Counted from the stretch's first letter, positions 16,788 to 26,434 are shown. The stretch: DNA of 64,000 bases from Hoylesella loescheii DSM 19665 = JCM 12249 = ATCC 15930 (GCF_000378085.1 NZ_KB899216.1:124001-188000), one strand, 5' to 3'. The notes: generated by a model from the letters alone, not told the origin. Numbers and translations are program-made.

Positions 16788-17189
16788 ATGGCACATTTCA
16801 ACATCATTGATAGAATATACTTTGCGGGCGAACGCAGCCGAGATAAAGGAGACAGGAAGGTTAGCGGGCCAGGTGCAATAACGGGTGGTTTAGTCTTTCC
16901 CTTGATTGTATTGTTAAACAAATTGCATGAGTTACACCTGCTGCCTAGTGGTAAGCTGCTCTCAATTCTTTATGGAGCTGTTCCCGTTTGTTCTCTTTTC
17001 TTCGGTATTTGGGGATATTATGTGAAGACAGGGCGTCACGAACGTGTGATGAATTATTATCGTGGTAGGGCAACAGACACCACCGCATATAACTATGCCT
17101 ATATTATAGGGTGGATAATAGTGTGTCTGGTTGTTACAATGATAATAGCCGAATGCAATATTTCTCTTCCTTCAAGGCGGGTTTTATAG
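16788..17189 (+). CDS. Small membrane protein, unknown
   Basis: Encodes 133 residues. I do not recognise it. A basic N-terminal region (residues 1-28, RSRDKGDRKVSG) is followed by three likely membrane segments (about 29-45, 58-78 and 103-122). The pattern of a cytosolic amphipathic start and a conserved-looking YYxKTGRHERVMNYYRGR loop between segments two and three suggests a real protein. It stands alone and faces a repeat-filled intergenic region. Confidence 0.65.
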   Translation: MAHFNIIDRIYFAGERSRDKGDRKVSGPGAITGGLVFPLIVLLNKLHELHLLPSGKLLSILYGAVPVCSLFFGIWGYYVKTGRHERVMNYYRGRATDTTAYNYAYIIGWIIVCLVVTMIIAECNISLPSRRVL

Positions 17190-17234
17190 CCTATTATGCC
17201 TAACGATAGAATTTGTGTTGGAAAAGTGAACATT

Positions 17235-17325
17235 AGTTGAAGCGTTGACTAGTTAGCAAGTTCACGAGTTCACACGTTCGTAAGTTGACGAGGTCATAAA
17301 CCCTGCATGTTAACCTGTTTACGAG
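17235..17325. repeat. 8-bp-phased GTTGAC octamer array
   Basis: GTTNAC-like hexamers start at 17236, 17244, 17252, 17260, 17268, 17276, 17284 and 17292, an exact 8-bp step, then at 17309 and 17317. It lies just after the small membrane protein gene. Confidence 0.85.
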
Positions 17326-17369
17326 TCGTATTTTGGCGTTCTAAGGTTGTTTTATAGCGTTATTGTGCA

Positions 17370-17950
17370 CGATTTCGGGATAAAACACAATCATTATGCC
17401 AGTTGCTTCGTGGCACTAGTTGGCAAGATAGCCGTTTCTTTACTAGGCCAGTCTTGTTCAAAAGGCATGGTGTCTTATCCCGAACTTGCCAATTAACCAT
17501 TCCCTCGTTCTCATTTTCATCGTTCTGGAAATGCGCTTTCTAAGCCCTGATGATGCATTATTACATTAACCGCCGTGTTAAATATGTTTTGGACGGCTAT
17601 TCCATGTTATCTGGAATGCTGTTCCAGTTGAATTGGAATCCTGTTCCAACTTATCTGGAACAGGGTTACATCTTAGCTGGAACAAAGCGGGAGCTTAAAA
17701 AGCTCACTACAAGAGCTTATTGGGTGGGGAATGAAAGATGGCGTTTGGAGGTAGGGAAAAGTGAATCGTTGGTGGTGACAGGCTATGGAATGAACGGCCT
17801 AGATAGTGCCAAACTAGTATCAAACGTTACGCGGGTTCGGGATAAAAGAACTCGTTATGCCAACTACCGCGTAGTGGTTGGTCCGGTGGTAGCCATTTCT
17901 TTATCTACCTTTTTTGTTCAAAAGGTATTGTATCTTATCCCGAAGTCACG
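17370..17950. repeat. Composite repeat, copy 2 (A modules in direct orientation)
   Basis: The order is reversed relative to copy 1. The left A module (17370-17486) runs from TTCGGGATAAAA to TCTTATCCCGAA; a spacer with GCATTATTACATTAACCGCCG-like sequence, the palindrome array at 17599-17683 and a spacer with GAGCTTAAAAAGCTC follow; the right A module (about 17830-17950) has the same orientation as the left one. In copies 1 and 3 the two A modules are inverted, so here one has flipped. It sits between convergent genes. Confidence 0.8.
17599..17683. repeat. 22-bp-phased GTTCC palindrome array (4 units)
   Basis: Units start at 17599, 17621, 17643 and 17665: ATTCC..GGAAT, GTTCC..GGAAT, GTTCC..GGAAC and GTTAC..GGAAC. 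In the first unit both arms have changed together, keeping the dyad. Confidence 0.9.
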
Positions 17951-18029
17951 TTATTGTGCAAGTCATTGGCGGGGAAAATGCACATAAGTGTTGTTTCATA
18001 TTGTTTCCCCTTCTCGTATAAACATAAAA

Positions 18030-18085
18030 AATCCACCTCGTTACCACCACACAACAATATGTTGATAGCGGCAACGAGGTGGATT
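18030..18085 (-). terminator. xth terminator
   Basis: A 13-bp perfect stem (AATCCACCTCGTT / AACGAGGTGGATT) just beyond the stop of the minus-strand nuclease gene. On the minus strand it is followed by TTTTTTATG, a good T tract. Confidence 0.85.
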
Positions 18086-18097
18086 AAATGTATGTAA

Positions 18098-18847
18098 TTA
18101 CTTTAATTCCAGTTCAACAGGGCAGTGGTCGCTGCCCAATATGTCGGTGTGAATTTTGGCGTCTAACACTTCGGACTGTAAACGATCGGACACAAGGAAA
18201 TAGTCGATACGCCACCCCGTGTTGCGTTCGCGCGCCTTAAACCTATACGACCACCAGCTGTAAGTAATCTCTTCGGGATATTTCCAACGAAAAGTGTCGG
18301 TGAAGCCAGCACCTAAAAGTTGCGTCATCTTTTGGCGCTCCTCGTCGGTGAAGCCAGCGTTTCGCCTGTTGGTCTTAGGGTTTTTCAAGTCTATTTCTTG
18401 GTGAGCCACGTTCATATCGCCGCAAACAATCACTGGTTTACGCTTATCCAGGTCGTGCAAATAGGCCTGAAAGTCGTCTTCCCATTGCATGCGGTAGTCC
18501 AGTCGGCGCAGTTCGTCTTGCGAGTTAGGCGTGTAAACCGTTACCAAGAAGAATGAGGGCATCTCTAATGTGATAACCCTTCCCTCGTGATCGTGTTGGT
18601 CTATGCCAATTCCGTAGGTAACATTCAGAGGCTTATGGCGCGTGTAAATGGCCGTACCCGAATAGCCTTTCTTGTCGGCGTAGTTCCAAAACGATTCGTA
18701 ACCATCAAACTGCAAGTCTAGCTGACCTGCCTGCATCTTGGTTTCTTGCAGGCAAAAGAAATCGGCGTCAAGCGACTTAAAGATGTTCTCAAAGTCTTTG
18801 CCGACCACGGCACGTAGGCCATTGACATTCCAAGAAATAAACTTCAT
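18098..18847 (-). CDS. xth: Exodeoxyribonuclease III
   Basis: Encodes 249 residues. This AP endonuclease / 3'-5' exonuclease acts in base excision repair. Family motifs are in order: WNVNGLRA (residues 6-13, Asn metal ligand), LQETK (34-38), a GDMNVAH block near residue 145, and the terminal SDHCPVELEL with catalytic Asp-His. Length is typical. It lies 8 bp downstream of the DUF4840-like gene, so the two may be cotranscribed. Confidence 0.95.
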   Translation of the reverse strand: MKFISWNVNGLRAVVGKDFENIFKSLDADFFCLQETKMQAGQLDLQFDGYESFWNYADKKGYSGTAIYTRHKPLNVTYGIGIDQHDHEGRVITLEMPSFFLVTVYTPNSQDELRRLDYRMQWEDDFQAYLHDLDKRKPVIVCGDMNVAHQEIDLKNPKTNRRNAGFTDEERQKMTQLLGAGFTDTFRWKYPEEITYSWWSYRFKARERNTGWRIDYFLVSDRLQSEVLDAKIHTDILGSDHCPVELELK

Positions 18848-18855
18848 ATCAGAAC

Positions 18856-19497
18856 CTACTGCTTTTTACCTTGAAGAGTGAAAGGCGCTTGAACGTTGTA
18901 AACCTGATTGTCGATCGTAATTCGTTCAATAAGTAGGCGCGTAACTTGCCTGTCCTTGAGGTATTCCAATAGCTGGCTTATCTTCTGGTAGTTGCCGCTT
19001 CCCAAGTTAATGCTCTGCGTAAAGGTGAGCTTTCCATCCTTATCGCCCACTTTAACATCGATATCCTTACCCGCAATAGGGCTTGCCAGATAGTAGCCTT
19101 GGTTGAAATAGTTCTCCAACATGTAGCCAGGTAATTTCAATTTCATTTCTACTTTAGCCGGCTCTGCTGCGGTTAGCTTCCTTTTCATCTCTTCTCCAGC
19201 TTGCACCGAGCCCGATATTGTTCTGACGGGAAATTTCTCGATAACGAGCATAGTATCGGCTGTGACGCTCCAAGATATGTCTGCGGAGTCTATCTTATTG
19301 TCTCCTAGACTCTTGATAAACTTCAGTTTTCCACTGTAATTTCCTACAATGGCATTCATCATTGTTGTGCGTTCAACTGAGGTGATTTGTTTAAACTTCG
19401 GTTCTTCGCCGCCGTTTCCGCCACTAAGGCACGAGCTAAGTGACAGCATGGCCACGCCACAAAAGGCGATGGCAGCCAAATTCAATGTTTTTTTCAT
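18856..19497 (-). CDS. DUF4840-like lipoprotein
   Basis: Encodes 213 residues. A lipoprotein signal ends LSSC (Cys23), followed by a Gly-rich linker. The remaining 185 residues look beta-rich with no catalytic motif (IVGNYSGKLKFI and a C-terminal YNVQAPFTLQGKKQ). The arrangement fits Bacteroidales DUF4840 proteins; I am moderately sure of the family and do not know a function. It is upstream of xth on the same strand. Confidence 0.6.
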   Translation of the reverse strand: MKKTLNLAAIAFCGVAMLSLSSCLSGGNGGEEPKFKQITSVERTTMMNAIVGNYSGKLKFIKSLGDNKIDSADISWSVTADTMLVIEKFPVRTISGSVQAGEEMKRKLTAAEPAKVEMKLKLPGYMLENYFNQGYYLASPIAGKDIDVKVGDKDGKLTFTQSINLGSGNYQKISQLLEYLKDRQVTRLLIERITIDNQVYNVQAPFTLQGKKQ

Positions 19498-19574
19498 CGT
19501 GTTCTGTATTATTGATAATTATAAGATAAATCTATATTAACGCTGTTTCTTGCATCCCATAAATATAAAAAATG

Positions 19575-20156
19575 TTATTTGGGACGTATTAAGTTCATAA
19601 ACTCTTCACGTGTCTTGGCTTGGTTGAAGGCACCGCTGAAGTCGCTGGTGGTGGTGATGGAGTTTTGTTTCTCTACGCCACGCATCTGCATACACAGGTG
19701 TTTGGCCTCTACAACCACCATTACACCGAGGGGTTTAAGCGTGTCTTGTATGCAGTCTTTTATTTGTTGGGTCATTCGTTCTTGCACTTGCAGACGATGA
19801 CTGAATATGTCTACCACTCGTGCTATTTTGCTTAGGCCCGTGATGTAGCCGTTGGGGATGTAGGCCACGTGCACCTTTCCGAAGAAGGGAAGCATGTGGT
19901 GTTCGCACATCGAGAAGAAATCGATGTCTTTAACGATAACCATCTGGTTGTATTTCTCTTCGAAAAGCGCATCGGTTAGCACTTTGCGGGCATCTTGCGT
20001 GTAGCCGCGCGTTAACACCTGCATGGCTTTTGCCACACGCATGGGTGTTTTTTCAAGTCCTTCGCGACTGGGATCTTCTCCCAAAAGGCTCAATACCTCT
20101 TTATAATGGGCAGCCAGTTGGTCGAGCCCTTCTCTGTATTCTGGTTCTAAGTTCAT
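19575..20156 (-). CDS. folE: GTP cyclohydrolase I
   Basis: Encodes 193 residues. It converts GTP to dihydroneopterin triphosphate, the first step of folate and tetrahydrobiopterin synthesis. Zinc ligands are visible: Cys and His in the [10 protein letters not shown] motif (about residues 83-92) and the later Cys of HLCMQMRG (about 154-161). The catalytic [20 protein letters not shown] helix is intact. It is in the minus-strand cluster with the SPOR protein gene 46 bp upstream. Confidence 0.96.
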   Translation of the reverse strand: MNLEPEYREGLDQLAAHYKEVLSLLGEDPSREGLEKTPMRVAKAMQVLTRGYTQDARKVLTDALFEEKYNQMVIVKDIDFFSMCEHHMLPFFGKVHVAYIPNGYITGLSKIARVVDIFSHRLQVQERMTQQIKDCIQDTLKPLGVMVVVEAKHLCMQMRGVEKQNSITTTSDFSGAFNQAKTREEFMNLIRPK

Positions 20157-20202
20157 GTTTAGGGGTATGGCGTTTGTGGTGTTACGCCATTGGATGTCAA
20201 CA

Positions 20203-20874
20203 TTAATACTGCACCGTAATCTTTCCTTTTACGATAACCGCTTGCTTATAGCCTAGGGCTTGAATAGCGCTGAGCATGCGCGTGGCCTCTTCTATGCTGC
20301 GGTAGTTGCCCACACGGCAAATCCATCGTGGTGAATAGAAGTGCACGTAGATGGGTTGGTCGGGATAGGCAGCCTTTATTCGGTTGCCGGCTTGTTGTGC
20401 GCGGTTCTTGTCTTCGCGCGAGTTGCCGCCCGCAAATGCCTGCACACGATATCCGTCTACTTTGTATCCGCCCTTCATCACCTTTTTACGGGTGTCTACT
20501 ACGGGGATGTTCAGGTCGTCGCCATCATCTCCAAGGGCGTTGTTCTTTTGTGTCGTTTCCCTCTTGTTAGGGTCGTTCTTATGTGCTTGTTCCATTTCGC
20601 GCTTGTCGTTAGGCAGTCGCGAAGTGGTTGCGCTACCGCTATTTGTCGTGCCGTTGGTGGCCGATGGCGTTGCGCGATCGTTGGGATTGGGGTTCGCCCA
20701 CTTCCCCGCGTTGCCCTTGCCGTTAACCAACTGTTCTATGGCAGCACTCTGGGTGACGGTTACAATACCGTGCGTCTTTGTGTCGCGCCGGCGCAAATGG
20801 TCGGTAAAGGTTTGTGCCTCGATAGCTGTGACGGTACAAACCCAGATGAGAAGAAGAGTTACCAGACGTTTCAT
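20203..20874 (-). CDS. SPOR-domain protein, periplasmic
   Basis: Encodes 223 residues. A signal peptide (residues 1-20, ending IEA) is followed by a low-complexity Asn/Thr/Lys-rich linker and a C-terminal SPOR domain (about residues 145-220, [22 protein letters not shown] and [15 protein letters not shown]). SPOR domains bind denuded peptidoglycan at the division septum. The frame is open to 20985, but the start at 20874 gives a proper signal peptide. It lies between tpiA and folE on the same strand. Confidence 0.85.
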   Translation of the reverse strand: MKRLVTLLLIWVCTVTAIEAQTFTDHLRRRDTKTHGIVTVTQSAAIEQLVNGKGNAGKWANPNPNDRATPSATNGTTNSGSATTSRLPNDKREMEQAHKNDPNKRETTQKNNALGDDGDDLNIPVVDTRKKVMKGGYKVDGYRVQAFAGGNSREDKNRAQQAGNRIKAAYPDQPIYVHFYSPRWICRVGNYRSIEEATRMLSAIQALGYKQAVIVKGKITVQY

Positions 20875-21041
20875 TATTGTGTAATGTTGGGGTATGCGCT
20901 GTGGGTGATGAGGCTTATTTGTAGCCAATCCGCAAGCATTCCGCGTTTGAGAAGTGGATGAATAAAATAGCGAGGCGACACTCACGGCACACTTTCGTAG
21001 ACCGAAAGTGCCGCTCCGCAGAAATGTTTAGCTATTGTTTG

Positions 21042-21803
21042 TTACTTCTTCCAAGCGTCGATGATGCCCTTGAAGTCGGCGCATTTCAATGCTGCACCGC
21101 CAATAAGGCCGCCGTCGATGTTGGGTTTGGCAAACAGTTCGGGTGCATTGCTGGGCTTTGCACTACCACCATAGAGGATGGAAGTGTTCTCGGCCACCTC
21201 GTTGCCATACTTGTCTGCGATGACAGAACGTATGAATGCGTGTATTTCTTCAGCTTGTTCGGCCGTTGCGGTCTTACCCGTTCCGATGGCCCAGATGGGT
21301 TCGTAGGCCACGATAACGTTGGCGAACTCTTCGGCAGAGAGGTTAAATACCGAGCCTTCAAGCTCTGCTTTCACCACCTCGTTTTGCTTATTGGCTTCGC
21401 GCTCGGCCAAAGTCTCACCGATACAGAATATCACTTTCAGGCCATTTTTTAGAGCCAGCAACACCTTTTCTTTCAATATCTCGGGTGTTTCGTTGTAATA
21501 TTCGCGACGCTCAGAGTGTCCTAGAATCACGTATTGTGCACCAGTGCTTTTCACCATTTCGGCCGATACCTCGCCCGTGTATGCTCCCTGCTCCTTGTCG
21601 GCGCAGTTCTCGGCGCCCAGACCAACGAGTTTGCTATCCAAAACACCTGCCACGCTAGCCAAGTGAATGAATGGAGTGCAGATGATAACATCGCAATTGG
21701 GTTTGTCGGCAGCCAAAGCGTCGTTTACTTCTTTTGCTAAGGCCAGGCCTTCTTGCAGGTTTAGGTTCATCTTCCAGTTACCTGCTACGATCTTTTTTCT
21801 CAT
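21042..21803 (-). CDS. tpiA: Triosephosphate isomerase (internal start of the joined frame)
   Basis: Encodes 253 residues from the ATG at 21803. It interconverts dihydroxyacetone phosphate and glyceraldehyde 3-phosphate. The catalytic residues are all visible: Asn/Lys in AGNWKMN (residues 7-13), His in ILGHSERR (about 93-100), Glu in [11 protein letters not shown] (about 166-176) and the phosphate loop YGGSAKP. Length is normal for the free enzyme. The purine-rich run just before the ATG (AGAAGAAAA) would fit independent translation even though the upstream frame reads through. Confidence 0.93.
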   Translation of the reverse strand: MRKKIVAGNWKMNLNLQEGLALAKEVNDALAADKPNCDVIICTPFIHLASVAGVLDSKLVGLGAENCADKEQGAYTGEVSAEMVKSTGAQYVILGHSERREYYNETPEILKEKVLLALKNGLKVIFCIGETLAEREANKQNEVVKAELEGSVFNLSAEEFANVIVAYEPIWAIGTGKTATAEQAEEIHAFIRSVIADKYGNEVAENTSILYGGSAKPSNAPELFAKPNIDGGLIGGAALKCADFKGIIDAWKK

Positions 21804-23117
21804 TTTTCTTCTTTTTATCTTTAAGAGGTTATATAATTTACTACGTTTTCTTTGTGTCCTTATCCATTTTGTCCATGTCCACAAACGATCGGCTAAGGTG
21901 AGCAAGAACAGTGGTAGTGCAAACCAAAGTACCACCTTCGTGATGCGTGCCGTTACGCTGGTGGGGTCTATTTTGCCAATGCTCAGCTGTCCTAGCGGTG
22001 CGTTTAGCCTTTCTTGTTTGGGCAGAGCGTTGTGGCTCCACTTGTTAACCACCACGCCGTCTTTTATCAACATCAGCCCAGGGTTACTCCTTATCATCGT
22101 CTTAAGCGTGGTAGCGTCGGTCGTATAGAAAGGATATTCGGCCCCAGTGAGGTCTTGCCAGCGACCGATAGCGGCTTTTCCGCTGGCGGTTAGGCACATC
22201 ATGGGCACGTTGTACTGTTTGGCGTACTCGTATATCTGGTCTATCGCGCCGAAGTTAGTATCATCGGCTTGCTCCAAGAAGGGCGAAATAAGCAAGAATG
22301 TATAGCCTTTGCGGTTCAAAACTTCTTGTGTGATGTCGTCGCCTGTGGCTACGTTAACGATGGAGAAGTCGTGAATGGGTGGCACATAACCTGCTTCGGT
22401 TTGCACGGTCTTGCTGTCTATGAAAGTCCAGGTTGAATCTGGATAGTTGTCTAACGTAAATTCGCGCGTCTCACCGTCCTTACTTAGAATGAAGGTGGTT
22501 TCGAATTGGGGTTGTTTTGCACCTGGAGGGATTTCCATCCCCTTACGAAGGTCGGCCCCAATGTGATAGGGACGGAAGTCGAAAGGAGGTAAGGTGTACA
22601 AGCTCCACGCGCTCGATACGATGATAAAGAGCAGCGTATAGTTGGTAACAATCCATTGGTTGCTCTTCGAAACAAATCTCACCATACGTAGCGGCCATCT
22701 TGCCACCACCACGGCAGCCAGCAACAGCACGATGTTTTTTGCCAAAGTCTCGCCGTTGGTGAGCTGAATGGCATCGCCGAAACAGCCACAATCCTCAACG
22801 GGACTATAGATGTAAATCCACACCGTGATAAGTGTCATTACGCCAACAAAGCCCAATACCAGTTTGGAAACTAAGCGGCGCTGAATGGCGAAGAGCAGAA
22901 ACACACCCAAAGCGAACTCTGTAGCCGACAAGGCAACTGAAGCGAAGAGCGTAAACCAATCGGAAACGGTGCCCGAAAGACCCACGGCTGCCACGTAGTC
23001 GTCTATCTTATACTGCGTGCCTAGCGGGTCGATGGCCTTGACATACCCCGATAACACGAAGGTAGCAGCCAGCAACAGTCTGCACACATTGGTAAGTATA
23101 TTTATGAGTCGCTTCAC
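21042..23117 (-). CDS. DoxX-like membrane protein joined in frame to triosephosphate isomerase
   Basis: A single 691-codon frame. Residues 1-438 are a DoxX-like protein: four to five N-terminal membrane segments (residues 7-170) with a CGCFG motif near residue 110, then a large extracytoplasmic thioredoxin-like domain (about 240-385) and another membrane segment (about 400-417). The frame continues without a stop through a Lys-rich junction into a complete tpiA. In related genomes I recall these as two adjacent genes, so either the DoxX stop codon was lost or a sequencing error lies in the A-rich junction near 21804-21835. The order DUF1599-DoxX-tpiA-SPOR-folE looks like a conserved Bacteroidales cluster. 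Confidence 0.75.
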   Translation of the reverse strand: MKRLINILTNVCRLLLAATFVLSGYVKAIDPLGTQYKIDDYVAAVGLSGTVSDWFTLFASVALSATEFALGVFLLFAIQRRLVSKLVLGFVGVMTLITVWIYIYSPVEDCGCFGDAIQLTNGETLAKNIVLLLAAVVVARWPLRMVRFVSKSNQWIVTNYTLLFIIVSSAWSLYTLPPFDFRPYHIGADLRKGMEIPPGAKQPQFETTFILSKDGETREFTLDNYPDSTWTFIDSKTVQTEAGYVPPIHDFSIVNVATGDDITQEVLNRKGYTFLLISPFLEQADDTNFGAIDQIYEYAKQYNVPMMCLTASGKAAIGRWQDLTGAEYPFYTTDATTLKTMIRSNPGLMLIKDGVVVNKWSHNALPKQERLNAPLGQLSIGKIDPTSVTARITKVVLWFALPLFLLTLADRLWTWTKWIRTQRKRSKLYNLLKIKRRKMRKKIVAGNWKMNLNLQEGLALAKEVNDALAADKPNCDVIICTPFIHLASVAGVLDSKLVGLGAENCADKEQGAYTGEVSAEMVKSTGAQYVILGHSERREYYNETPEILKEKVLLALKNGLKVIFCIGETLAEREANKQNEVVKAELEGSVFNLSAEEFANVIVAYEPIWAIGTGKTATAEQAEEIHAFIRSVIADKYGNEVAENTSILYGGSAKPSNAPELFAKPNIDGGLIGGAALKCADFKGIIDAWKK

Positions 23118-23205
23118 GTTCTAAATACAATTGGCCTGTTAATACGCCAGGCGCGGTTGGTTATCCCTTGCGGCGAAACCGTTCTGCGCGCCGCATACAT
23201 TGCCT

Positions 23206-23763
23206 TTATAGGTCTTGGCTCTCTTTCAGCTTGATGGCACCAAACACGGCATAGTTAATGATGTCCATGTAATTGGCGTCGATACCTTCGCTAACGAGGG
23301 TGTCGCCATTCAGATCTTCCATCTCCTTTATTCGTTGCAGCTTAGTAAGTATCAAGTCGGTATAGCTGCTAACACGCATCAGTCGCCACGCCTCATCGTA
23401 GTCGTGGTTCTTTTTGAGCATCAGTTGCAGAGCCTCGTTGGCATACTCGCGATAGAGGTTCATGGCCTCTTCGGGGTTGAGATCCACCTCGTCGGCAAAG
23501 CCTTTGTCCAGCTGTATCAGTCCCACGATACCATAATTAACCAGCGCGATAAACTCTGGTCTGATGCCTTCATCCACCAATGCCGTTCGTTTTATTTCGA
23601 GCGAGCGTATGCGTTTGGCCTTAATAAGGAGCTGATCGGTAAGCGATGTGGCCCTTAATATGCGCCACGACGCGCCGTAATCGTGCAGTTTCCGTTCGAA
23701 AAGGTCTGCACACTCCTTGAGCGTGTCCTCAAACTGTATCTCTGTCATTGTTTGTTCTGCCAT
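23206..23763 (-). CDS. DUF1599 tandem-domain protein
   Basis: Encodes about 185 residues from ATG 23763 (23748 is also possible; the frame extends to 23820). Two similar halves, each with a HDYG/HDYD-type motif followed by WR and a helix (LHDYGASWRILRATSLTDQLLIKAKRI and KNHDYDEAWRLMRVSSYTDLILTKLQRI in outline), identify DUF1599. The domain has been placed near nucleotide-modification proteins, but I know no proven activity. It is the first gene of the minus-strand DoxX-tpiA cluster, 88 bp upstream of DoxX. Confidence 0.85.
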   Translation of the reverse strand: MAEQTMTEIQFEDTLKECADLFERKLHDYGASWRILRATSLTDQLLIKAKRIRSLEIKRTALVDEGIRPEFIALVNYGIVGLIQLDKGFADEVDLNPEEAMNLYREYANEALQLMLKKNHDYDEAWRLMRVSSYTDLILTKLQRIKEMEDLNGDTLVSEGIDANYMDIINYAVFGAIKLKESQDL

Positions 23764-23823
23764 CGTTCTTGTTCTTTTAGGCCTTTGTGAGGTGGGGTAG
23801 GGTGCGTCGGTTATTGCCAACAG

Positions 23824-23934
23824 GCTTGCTTTTACATTGCCGAGCGCAGCCTAATTTCTGCAAAGTTAGTGCCAGTGAGCGCAATGAAAGCTTGCTTTTA
23901 CATTGCCGAGCGCAGCCTAATTTCTGCAAAATTA
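23824..23934 (-). promoter_or_regulatory. Duplicated promoter region of the DUF1599-tpiA cluster
   Basis: A 41-bp sequence at 23824-23864 is repeated exactly at 23890-23930. Each copy ends at a minus-strand -7 box: TAACTTTG at 23861-23868 and TAATTTTG at 23927-23934. This gives two tandem promoters 66 bp apart, facing the DUF1599 gene. Confidence 0.7.
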
Positions 23935-23992
23935 CACATTATTCAGCAAACGACAAAAGAAAAGGCACGAGTTATCGTGCCGTGCGCGCCAA

Positions 23993-24400
23993 TCACTGCG
24001 CCTGTTTTTTCTGAATAGCCTTCACCATTTGGCAAAGCGCCTCGTAGCGAATTTTCAACGAATCGCGTCTAACCAGTAGTTGTGCCTTACGTTGCGAAGT
24101 AAGTTTTCCTTGCTTCAAGGCCTGCTCTTGAACTTGAAGTGCCGAGTCGGTGCGTGCAATATCGGCTTGCGCCAGCTTCATTGAAGCCATTTGCCATATC
24201 CCTAGAGCCGTTTTTCGTGTGTTGATGGCTCGTGGGAAACGGTCGCGTAACACGCCGATGGAGTCAAGCACGTCCTGATAACGCTCCGCTTTATATAGGC
24301 TGTCTATCTTGGCGAGCAAAGGTGCGGCCTTCTCGTCTTCGCTTTGCTCGCAGCTCACGGTTAAGGCAAGCAAGGCCAAAAGCAAAAGTATTTTATTCAT
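23993..24400 (-). CDS. Small helical lipoprotein, unknown
   Basis: Encodes 135 residues. A lipoprotein signal ends TVSC (Cys17). The mature part is charged and helical, resembling one or two TPR-like helical pairs (LLAKIDSLYKAERYQDVLDSI) and a coiled coil. I do not recognise it. It is separated from the DUF1599 gene by the duplicated promoter, so it is probably transcribed on its own. Confidence 0.65.
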   Translation of the reverse strand: MNKILLLLALLALTVSCEQSEDEKAAPLLAKIDSLYKAERYQDVLDSIGVLRDRFPRAINTRKTALGIWQMASMKLAQADIARTDSALQVQEQALKQGKLTSQRKAQLLVRRDSLKIRYEALCQMVKAIQKKQAQ

Positions 24401-24402
24401 AC

Positions 24403-24447
24403 GTTGAGTTTATGAGTTGTTGAGTCTTTGAGTTTATGAGTTATGGG
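24403..24447. repeat. 8-bp-phased TGAGTT array
   Basis: TGAGTT/TGAGTC units start at 24405, 24413, 24421, 24429 and 24437, an exact 8-bp step. It lies directly upstream of the small lipoprotein's start. The rest of 24448-24777 shows nothing recognisable. Confidence 0.75.
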
Positions 24448-24777
24448 TGTAGAGCCTGTAAGCTATTGGGCATAGAGTATCCGAGCGATCGACATAGTAA
24501 ACGGAGGTCGATGCAATACGCCAATAACGTGTCCGTTCATCTTACACATGGCGAAACGCCGATTCCTCTTGCACAAATGCACCATAATGGACAAAAGTAA
24601 CAATAAAAAACGAAACTACCGTACTATCTACACGTATTTTAAGGCTTATTCCATAAAATGCACTTCATTTTGTGTTCGGCTTGTCATTATAGACCTTCGA
24701 TTGCGCCACAAGCTACTATCCGAGGTTTGCACAATCTAAAAACACGTCCACAACAAGCTACTATCAACTTTTATGCG

Positions 24778-24785
24778 TAACTTTG
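24778..24785 (+). promoter_or_regulatory. cca -7 box
   Basis: TAACTTTG, 26 bp upstream of the ATG at 24812. It supports the short start over the in-frame codon at 24773, which lies upstream of this box. Confidence 0.6.
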
Positions 24786-24811
24786 CACCTACAAAAAGAC
24801 TTGTATTTAGA

Positions 24812-26245
24812 ATGAAGATATTATCCGATGCCCAACTGGCAGAACTCCTCGACCAAGACATTTTCCACAAAATAGGCGAAGCGGCAGATGCTCTTGGCGT
24901 GCCTTGCTACGTGGTAGGAGGCTACGTTCGCGATCTTTTCCTTGAACGGACGTCTAACGACATCGATGTGGTTGTGGTGGGAAGCGGCATCCAAGTGGCC
25001 GACGCGCTGCGCAAAAGCCTAGGAAAGAAGGCGCGCATATCGGTGTTTCGCAATTTCGGCACAGCTCAAGTGAAGTTTCGTGGTTACGAAATTGAGTTCG
25101 TGGGAGCGAGAAAAGAGAGTTACAGTCACGACTCGCGCAAGCCCATCGTTGAGAACGGCACGCTGGAAGACGACCAAAACCGTCGCGACTTTACCATCAA
25201 TGCCATGGCCGCTTGCCTCAACGCCGAGAACTTTGGAAAGCTAATCGACCCCTTCGATGGTGTTTACGATCTTGAAGACGGCATCATCCGCACACCCCTC
25301 GATCCCGATATCACCTTCTCGGACGATCCTTTGCGCATGCTGCGATGTGTGCGATTTGCCACCCAGTTGCGCTTTTTCATCGAAGACGAGACGTTCGATG
25401 CGCTCACACGTAATGCCGAACGCATCAAGATTATTAGTGGAGAGCGTATCGCCGACGAACTGAATAAGATTATGATGACCCCACAACCCAGTCGTGGATT
25501 TGTGGAATTGCACCGCTGTGGACTGCTGCAGCTCATCCTTCCCGAGCTAACTAGGCTCGACAACGTTGAAACACGCAACGGGCGAGCGCACAAAAATAAC
25601 TTCTATCACACGCTGGAGGTACTGGATAACATTTGCCGATACACCGACAACTTGTGGCTACGATGGGCTGCTTTGCTGCACGATGTGGGCAAGGCAAAGA
25701 CCAAACGCTGGGATCCAGCGGCAGGATGGACTTTTCACAACCACAACTACATTGGTGCGAAGATGGTACCCGACCTGTTTAGGCGTATGAAATTGCCCCT
25801 CGACTCGAAGATGAAGTATGTGCAGAAGCTTGTAGACTTGCACATGCGACCTATCGTTATTGCCGAAGACAGCGTTACCGACAGTGCCGTTAGGCGATTG
25901 ATGAACGATGCGGGCGAAGATACCGACGACCTGATGACGCTTTGCGAGGCCGACATCACCAGCAAAAACCACATCAAGAAGCAACGCTTTCTGGATAATT
26001 TCCGCATCGTGCGCGAAAAGTTGGCCGACCTGAAAGAACGCGACTACAAACGCTTGTTGCAGCCAGTGATAGACGGTAACGAGATTATGGAGATGTTCCA
26101 CCTTGGTCCGAGCCGAGAGGTGGGCACGCTGAAACAAACGCTTAAAGACGCCGTACTAGACAACCGCGTGCCTAATGAACGTGAACCGCTGATGCAATTG
26201 TTGATGCGAAAAGCGAAGGAAATGGGGCTGGAAACTGGTAGATAA
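24812..26245 (+). CDS. cca: CCA tRNA nucleotidyltransferase with HD domain
   Basis: Encodes 477 residues. It adds or repairs the 3' CCA of tRNA. The class II nucleotidyltransferase head carries GGYVRD (about residues 35-40) and the metal-binding DID (about 50-52); the RRDFTINAMA motif follows near residue 128. A C-terminal HD domain (LLHDVGKAKT near 291 and a later H-rich region) suggests phosphohydrolase or repair activity. tRNA genes here lack encoded CCA, so the enzyme is required. Confidence 0.9.
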   Translation: MKILSDAQLAELLDQDIFHKIGEAADALGVPCYVVGGYVRDLFLERTSNDIDVVVVGSGIQVADALRKSLGKKARISVFRNFGTAQVKFRGYEIEFVGARKESYSHDSRKPIVENGTLEDDQNRRDFTINAMAACLNAENFGKLIDPFDGVYDLEDGIIRTPLDPDITFSDDPLRMLRCVRFATQLRFFIEDETFDALTRNAERIKIISGERIADELNKIMMTPQPSRGFVELHRCGLLQLILPELTRLDNVETRNGRAHKNNFYHTLEVLDNICRYTDNLWLRWAALLHDVGKAKTKRWDPAAGWTFHNHNYIGAKMVPDLFRRMKLPLDSKMKYVQKLVDLHMRPIVIAEDSVTDSAVRRLMNDAGEDTDDLMTLCEADITSKNHIKKQRFLDNFRIVREKLADLKERDYKRLLQPVIDGNEIMEMFHLGPSREVGTLKQTLKDAVLDNRVPNEREPLMQLLMRKAKEMGLETGR

Positions 26246-26434
26246 GCATAAGGCAATGGGTTTATACGGCCTTTATGAAATAGTAGAGGCAAGCGGCGAA
26301 AGCCAAAGTTGCAATGACTTGCGCCGTTTGAAATCATATTACGTAAGGCTGTCGACTATTTTTCCCATTCCCTATATCGTCATCTGTCTTGGTATAGATA
26401 AGCTCCTTTTACCTTATAATAGGCTGCCCGTTAT

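Noticed and set aside
17550..17987. 145-codon frame across the composite repeat copy 2
   Set aside because: The frame spans array and A module and is not kept in copies 1 and 3.
20341..20961. 206-codon plus-strand frame opposite the SPOR gene
   Set aside because: Antisense, low-complexity, and no start signal; the SPOR gene on the other strand is well supported.
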